Assembly: GCF_002607735.1 (NCBI RefSeq)
Contig: NZ_NBVR01000036.1
Location: 62,001-126,000 of the forward strand
Length of the DNA stretch: 64,000 nt
DNA from: Proteus alimentorum
Lineage (GTDB): Bacteria > Pseudomonadota > Gammaproteobacteria > Enterobacterales > Enterobacteriaceae
Direction: 5' to 3'
Below the pieces are notes generated by a model that searched no databases, had not been told where the DNA came from, and saw nothing but the letters and a program-made list of their open reading frames with translations. The translations under genes were made by a program, and so were the position numbers. This document shows positions 62,978 to 64,000 of this stretch, one piece after another (position 1 is the stretch's first letter; every line of letters begins with the position of its first letter).

Positions 62978-63179
62978 ATTCATTGTTTTTATTCTTATTC
63001 TTAACGCAATTTTGAATCATTATTTTTCTTAAATGCGCTATTTCCCTTTATATTGAAATTTTTAGAAAGGTAACTATAGATGCTTTAGGTTGAAAGGGTG
63101 TTTACAGATAGAAAACGAATGGTTAGATTGGAAAAGCAATAATAACATTGACTAGATAACATAGAGTGGATGCACGGGA

Positions 63180-64000
63180 ATGAATTATCAAAATGATGAC
63201 CTTAAAATAACACAAATCAATGAACTCTTACCGCCAGTGGCTTTATTGGAAAAGTTTCCTGCGACTGATAATGCGGCTTTTACAGTTCGTCATGCCCGTG
63301 AAGCTATTCATCAAATCCTAGCAGGAAAAGATGATCGTCTATTAGTGGTAATTGGACCTTGTTCTATTCATGATCCGAAAGCTGCGCTGGAGTATGCACA
63401 ACGTTTAAGCCTTATTAGAGATGAGCTGAAAGACAAACTTGAAATTGTAATGCGTGTTTATTTTGAAAAACCACGCACTACTGTCGGTTGGAAAGGCTTA
63501 ATTAACGATCCTCATATGGATCATACTTTTGATATTAATGAAGGCTTACGCATTGCTCGTAATCTTTTATTAACGATTAATGATAGTGGCTTGCCAACGG
63601 CTGGCGAGTTCTTAGATATGATAACGCCTCAATACGTTGCTGATTTAATGAGTTGGGGGGCAATTGGCGCTCGTACGACAGAATCACAAGTTCACCGTGA
63701 GCTTTCATCTGGTCTATCTTGTCCTGTTGGTTTTAAAAATGGCACAGATGGCACCATTAAAGTGGCGATTGATGCAATCAATGCCGCGGGATCGCCACAC
63801 TGTTTTCTTTCAGTGACTAAATGGGGACACTCTGCCATTGTGCGCACAGCAGGTAATGGTGATTGCCATATTATTTTACGAGGTGGTAAAGAGCCAAATT
63901 ACAGCGCTGAGCATGTTGCTGCAGTAAAAGAAGGGCTTAAAAAAGCGGGTTTACCACAAAATGTGATGGTTGATTTCAGTCACGCCAATAGTTGCAAGAA
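63180..64000 (+). CDS. aroG: 3-deoxy-D-arabino-heptulosonate-7-phosphate synthase (AroG-type), 3' end missing
   Basis: The first 273 codons are in the window. MNYQNDDLKITQINELLPPV, VVIGPCSIHDP (metal Cys), YFEKPRTTVGWKGLINDPHM and GARTTESQVHRELASGLS-type segments match type I DAHP synthases; the sequence is closest to the Phe-sensitive AroG. It condenses phosphoenolpyruvate with erythrose-4-phosphate, the first shikimate step. It follows pnuC directly; zitB and ybgS of E. coli are absent. Confidence 0.96.
   Translation, partial: MNYQNDDLKITQINELLPPVALLEKFPATDNAAFTVRHAREAIHQILAGKDDRLLVVIGPCSIHDPKAALEYAQRLSLIRDELKDKLEIVMRVYFEKPRTTVGWKGLINDPHMDHTFDINEGLRIARNLLLTINDSGLPTAGEFLDMITPQYVADLMSWGAIGARTTESQVHRELSSGLSCPVGFKNGTDGTIKVAIDAINAAGSPHCFLSVTKWGHSAIVRTAGNGDCHIILRGGKEPNYSAEHVAAVKEGLKKAGLPQNVMVDFSHANSCK

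Noticed and set aside
1-64000. CRISPR arrays, insertion sequences, prophage or integrative elements
   Set aside because: No regularly spaced unique-spacer repeats, transposase, integrase or tRNA-adjacent attachment duplications were seen. The regular repeats found are tRNA arrays, ERIC elements and tolA coding repeats.

Overview
The window is a chromosomal segment of an AT-rich gammaproteobacterium of the Enterobacterales. Gene content, protein similarity and order (nag operon/tRNA cluster, glnS-chiP-fur-fldA-ybfE-ybfF-seqA-pgm, gltA-sdh-suc-cyd-tol-pal) point to Proteus, most likely P. mirabilis or a close relative. This is inferred from remembered sequences, not from a search. No phage, IS element, CRISPR array or replication origin was seen.

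Layout. 1-465: formaldehyde detoxification (frmA 5' end, frmR and a FrmR-type palindrome). 600-1585: an eight-gene tRNA operon on the minus strand (Met-Leu-Gln-Gln-Gln-Met-Gln-Leu) with tandem duplications. 1928-7787: amino-sugar catabolism, nagBAC divergent from nagE, with CRP and NagC-type sites and an ERIC repeat in the intergenic region. 7979-18536: glnS, chitoporin chiP (NagC-type promoter element, hairpins and a ChiX-type target in the leader), a frameshifted DUF817 membrane protein, fur, fldA, ybfE, ybfF, seqA and pgm. 18683-21571: a YehS-like protein, a HigBA-type toxin-antitoxin pair, a second ERIC element, ybfA and ybgI.

21650-35425 is the most unusual block. It is a minus-strand cluster of a SWIM zinc-finger protein, a VWA/MIDAS protein, a DUF5682 protein, a MoxR-type AAA+ ATPase and two DUF4132 proteins. 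It matches the E. coli yehI/L/M/P/Q genes, whose role I do not know. The second DUF4132 gene is an N-terminally shortened, diverged copy with its own terminator. A Bcr/CflA-like MFS pump with a divergent AraC regulator follows.

37607-53851 encodes central aerobic metabolism: gltA, sdhCDAB, sucAB, sucCD and cytochrome bd oxidase cydABX-ybgE. A 1.5 kb gene-free AT-rich gap lies before cydA and ends in FNR- and ArcA-like sites. 53943-54640 is a decay zone: C-terminal scraps of a LysR regulator and a divergent MFS transporter joined back to back, then a frameshifted SnoaL/DUF4440-like gene. 54951-60349 is the Tol-Pal envelope system (ybgC, tolQRAB, pal, cpoB). Four tRNA-Lys genes in perfect 106-bp tandem repeats follow, then an ANT(6)-like nucleotidyltransferase, pnuC with a NadR-like box, and the start of aroG. 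nadA, which precedes pnuC in E. coli, is not here.

The nag, chiP and pgm genes link chitin/GlcNAc uptake to sugar-phosphate metabolism. The gltA-sdh-suc-cyd block supplies TCA flux and terminal oxidation.
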